Assembly (NCBI GenBank): GCA_020171895.1
Contig: JAIVAN010000007.1
Coordinates: 1 to 64,000 of the forward strand
DNA: 64,000 bases
Direction: 5' to 3'
DNA from: Bacillus timonensis
GTDB lineage: Bacteria > Bacillota > Bacilli > Bacillales > Bacillaceae_L
The notes beneath the pieces were generated by a model. The model had not been told where the DNA came from and did no database searches. It worked only from the letters and a program-made list of their open reading frames with translations. Positions 63,198 through 64,000 of this stretch are shown here, in pieces. The stretch's first letter is position 1. Each line of letters starts with the position of its first letter. A program made the position numbers and the translations under genes.

Positions 63198-64000
63198 TTA
63201 GTGACGTTCACCTAGTACTGCTTCTGCAATATTAACGGCATGGTCACCAATACGCTCAAGGTTACTAATAATATCTACAAATACGATTCCCGCTTGACCT
63301 GAACACATTCCTTCGTTTATACGAAGAATATGTTTCTTGCGAAGTGATCGTTCCATGCTGTCGATTTGATTTTCTTTTGTTACAACTTCTCTAGCTGCAA
63401 CTTTATCATTATCTTCGAGAGCTTTAAATGCTTCATTTATAGTAGATAGTGTTAATTGGAACATCTCTTCTAGATCTTCCATTGCATTGTCTGTCATTTT
63501 CACTTTATTTGAAATTTGGTACTCAATTAATTCAACAATATTTTCAAAGTGATCACCAATGCGTTCAATATCTCTAACTGTGTTCATAAGCGTAGAATGC
63601 TCTTCCGAATCATGTTCCGACATTGAACTCGCAGAAATGAGAACTAAGTAATCCGTAATTTTACGATCAAGGTTATTAATAGCATCCTCTAATTGAAGTG
63701 CTACATCAGCATTTTTTTGATTTTGAGATTGAGAATATTTAATTGTCTCTTCTAATCCTAGTGATGCGAACTGACTCATTCTAATAACTTCCTCTTTCGC
63801 TTGGCCTAAAGCAATAGAAGGAGATTGTTCAATAAACATCGGATCTAAGTGAGTCGTTTTGTATTCAATAACTGAATCTTCACCTGGAATTATTTTCGTT
63901 ACAATCCAAGCTAGCACAGCAATAAATGGTAACTGAATTAACGTGTTTGACGTATTAAAAATTCCGTGTGCAAATGCAATCGTCATTTCCGGGTTTAAAT
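63198..64000 (-). CDS. Na/Pi cotransporter family protein, 3' part
   Basis: At least 267 residues; the frame stays open to the window edge (..LNPEM before TIAFAHGIFN), so the 5' part is outside. FAHGIFNTSNTLIQLP is the last conserved membrane repeat of Na/Pi-IIb-type transporters, followed by a cytosolic PhoU-like domain with two ERIGDHFENIVE / ERIGDHAVNIAE motifs. It takes up phosphate with sodium. An internal ATG at 63986 is not the true start. Confidence 0.9.
   Translation of the reverse strand, partial: LNPEMTIAFAHGIFNTSNTLIQLPFIAVLAWIVTKIIPGEDSVIEYKTTHLDPMFIEQSPSIALGQAKEEVIRMSQFASLGLEETIKYSQSQNQKNADVALQLEDAINNLDRKITDYLVLISASSMSEHDSEEHSTLMNTVRDIERIGDHFENIVELIEYQISNKVKMTDNAMEDLEEMFQLTLSTINEAFKALEDNDKVAAREVVTKENQIDSMERSLRKKHILRINEGMCSGQAGIVFVDIISNLERIGDHAVNIAEAVLGERH

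Overview
The window comes from a low-GC, endospore-forming, competence-capable member of the Bacillaceae. The evidence is SpoVAF, a complete comG operon, SinI/SinR, a cell wall endopeptidase with LysM domains, AGGAGG-type ribosome binding sites and U-rich terminators throughout. Gene order follows the Bacillus subtilis yqg-yqh segment almost gene for gene, in the direction yqgC-sodA-yqgE-pbpA-pst-(phoU)-rpmGA-yqgN-yqgO-yqgP-yqgQ-glcK-yqgS-yqgT-yqgU-yqgV-yqgW-yqgX-yqgY-mgsR-comGA..GG-yqzE-yqzG-sinR-sinI-yqhG-yqhH-gcvT-gcvPA-gcvPB. It is not B. subtilis itself: several insertions and losses break the order, and one end runs into an rRNA operon.

Layout. 1-760: 5' end of a 16S rRNA on the minus strand with its boxA and two tandem promoters, then a dispersed repeat. 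833-11229: a DinB-fold protein, the glycine cleavage operon gcvT-gcvPA-gcvPB behind a tandem glycine riboswitch, the divergent yqhH-yqhG pair, and two NAD salvage genes (nadE, pncB). 11363-12398: a sinI-sinR biofilm switch in which sinI sits directly behind a cyclic di-GMP-I riboswitch. 12426-14962: small accessory genes where B. subtilis carries tapA-sipW-tasA, including a sortase-fold protein lacking all three catalytic residues. 14999-19460: a cadmium/zinc efflux unit (cadC-cadA, twin operators) followed by a lipoprotein/CcdA-like pair. 19605-25640: a 52-bp tandem array, ymaF, yqzE, aroK, yuzF and the comGA-GG transformation pilus operon. 25763-42437: tRNA-Gln, mgsR, a divergent regulator, the yqgY to yqgP block, LTA synthase, glucokinase, SpoVAF and rhomboid protease GluP. 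42520-48360: repeats, a yqgO-like gene, a tRNA-like gene with an abnormal anticodon arm, an SLH-anchored subtilase, a DUF92 protein, yqgN and rpmG. 48478-52868: a GH57-GT4 fusion with a DUF4912 partner, and a membrane-protein pair. 52875-64000: a second 52-bp array, phoU-pstBACS with a four-box Pho box, PBP2-type transpeptidase pbpA, MFS transporter yqgE, sodA, yqgC, and the 3' part of a Na/Pi cotransporter.

How the parts work together. Three metabolite or second-messenger sensing RNAs or operators are readable: glycine controls glycine breakdown, c-di-GMP is positioned to control the SinR antirepressor, and phosphate starvation (PhoP) controls Pst uptake. Cell-envelope functions (LtaS, PbpA, YqgT, GluP, SLH protease, GH57/GT4) are frequent.

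Two repeat families run through the intergenic DNA. One is a structured element of roughly 250 bp (eight copies, some in tandem, some decayed). The other is an array with an exact 52-bp period found at two loci 33 kb apart. The most unusual points are the c-di-GMP riboswitch on sinI, the catalytically empty sortase, the tRNA-like gene, the 52-bp arrays and a non-canonical P-loop in NadE.
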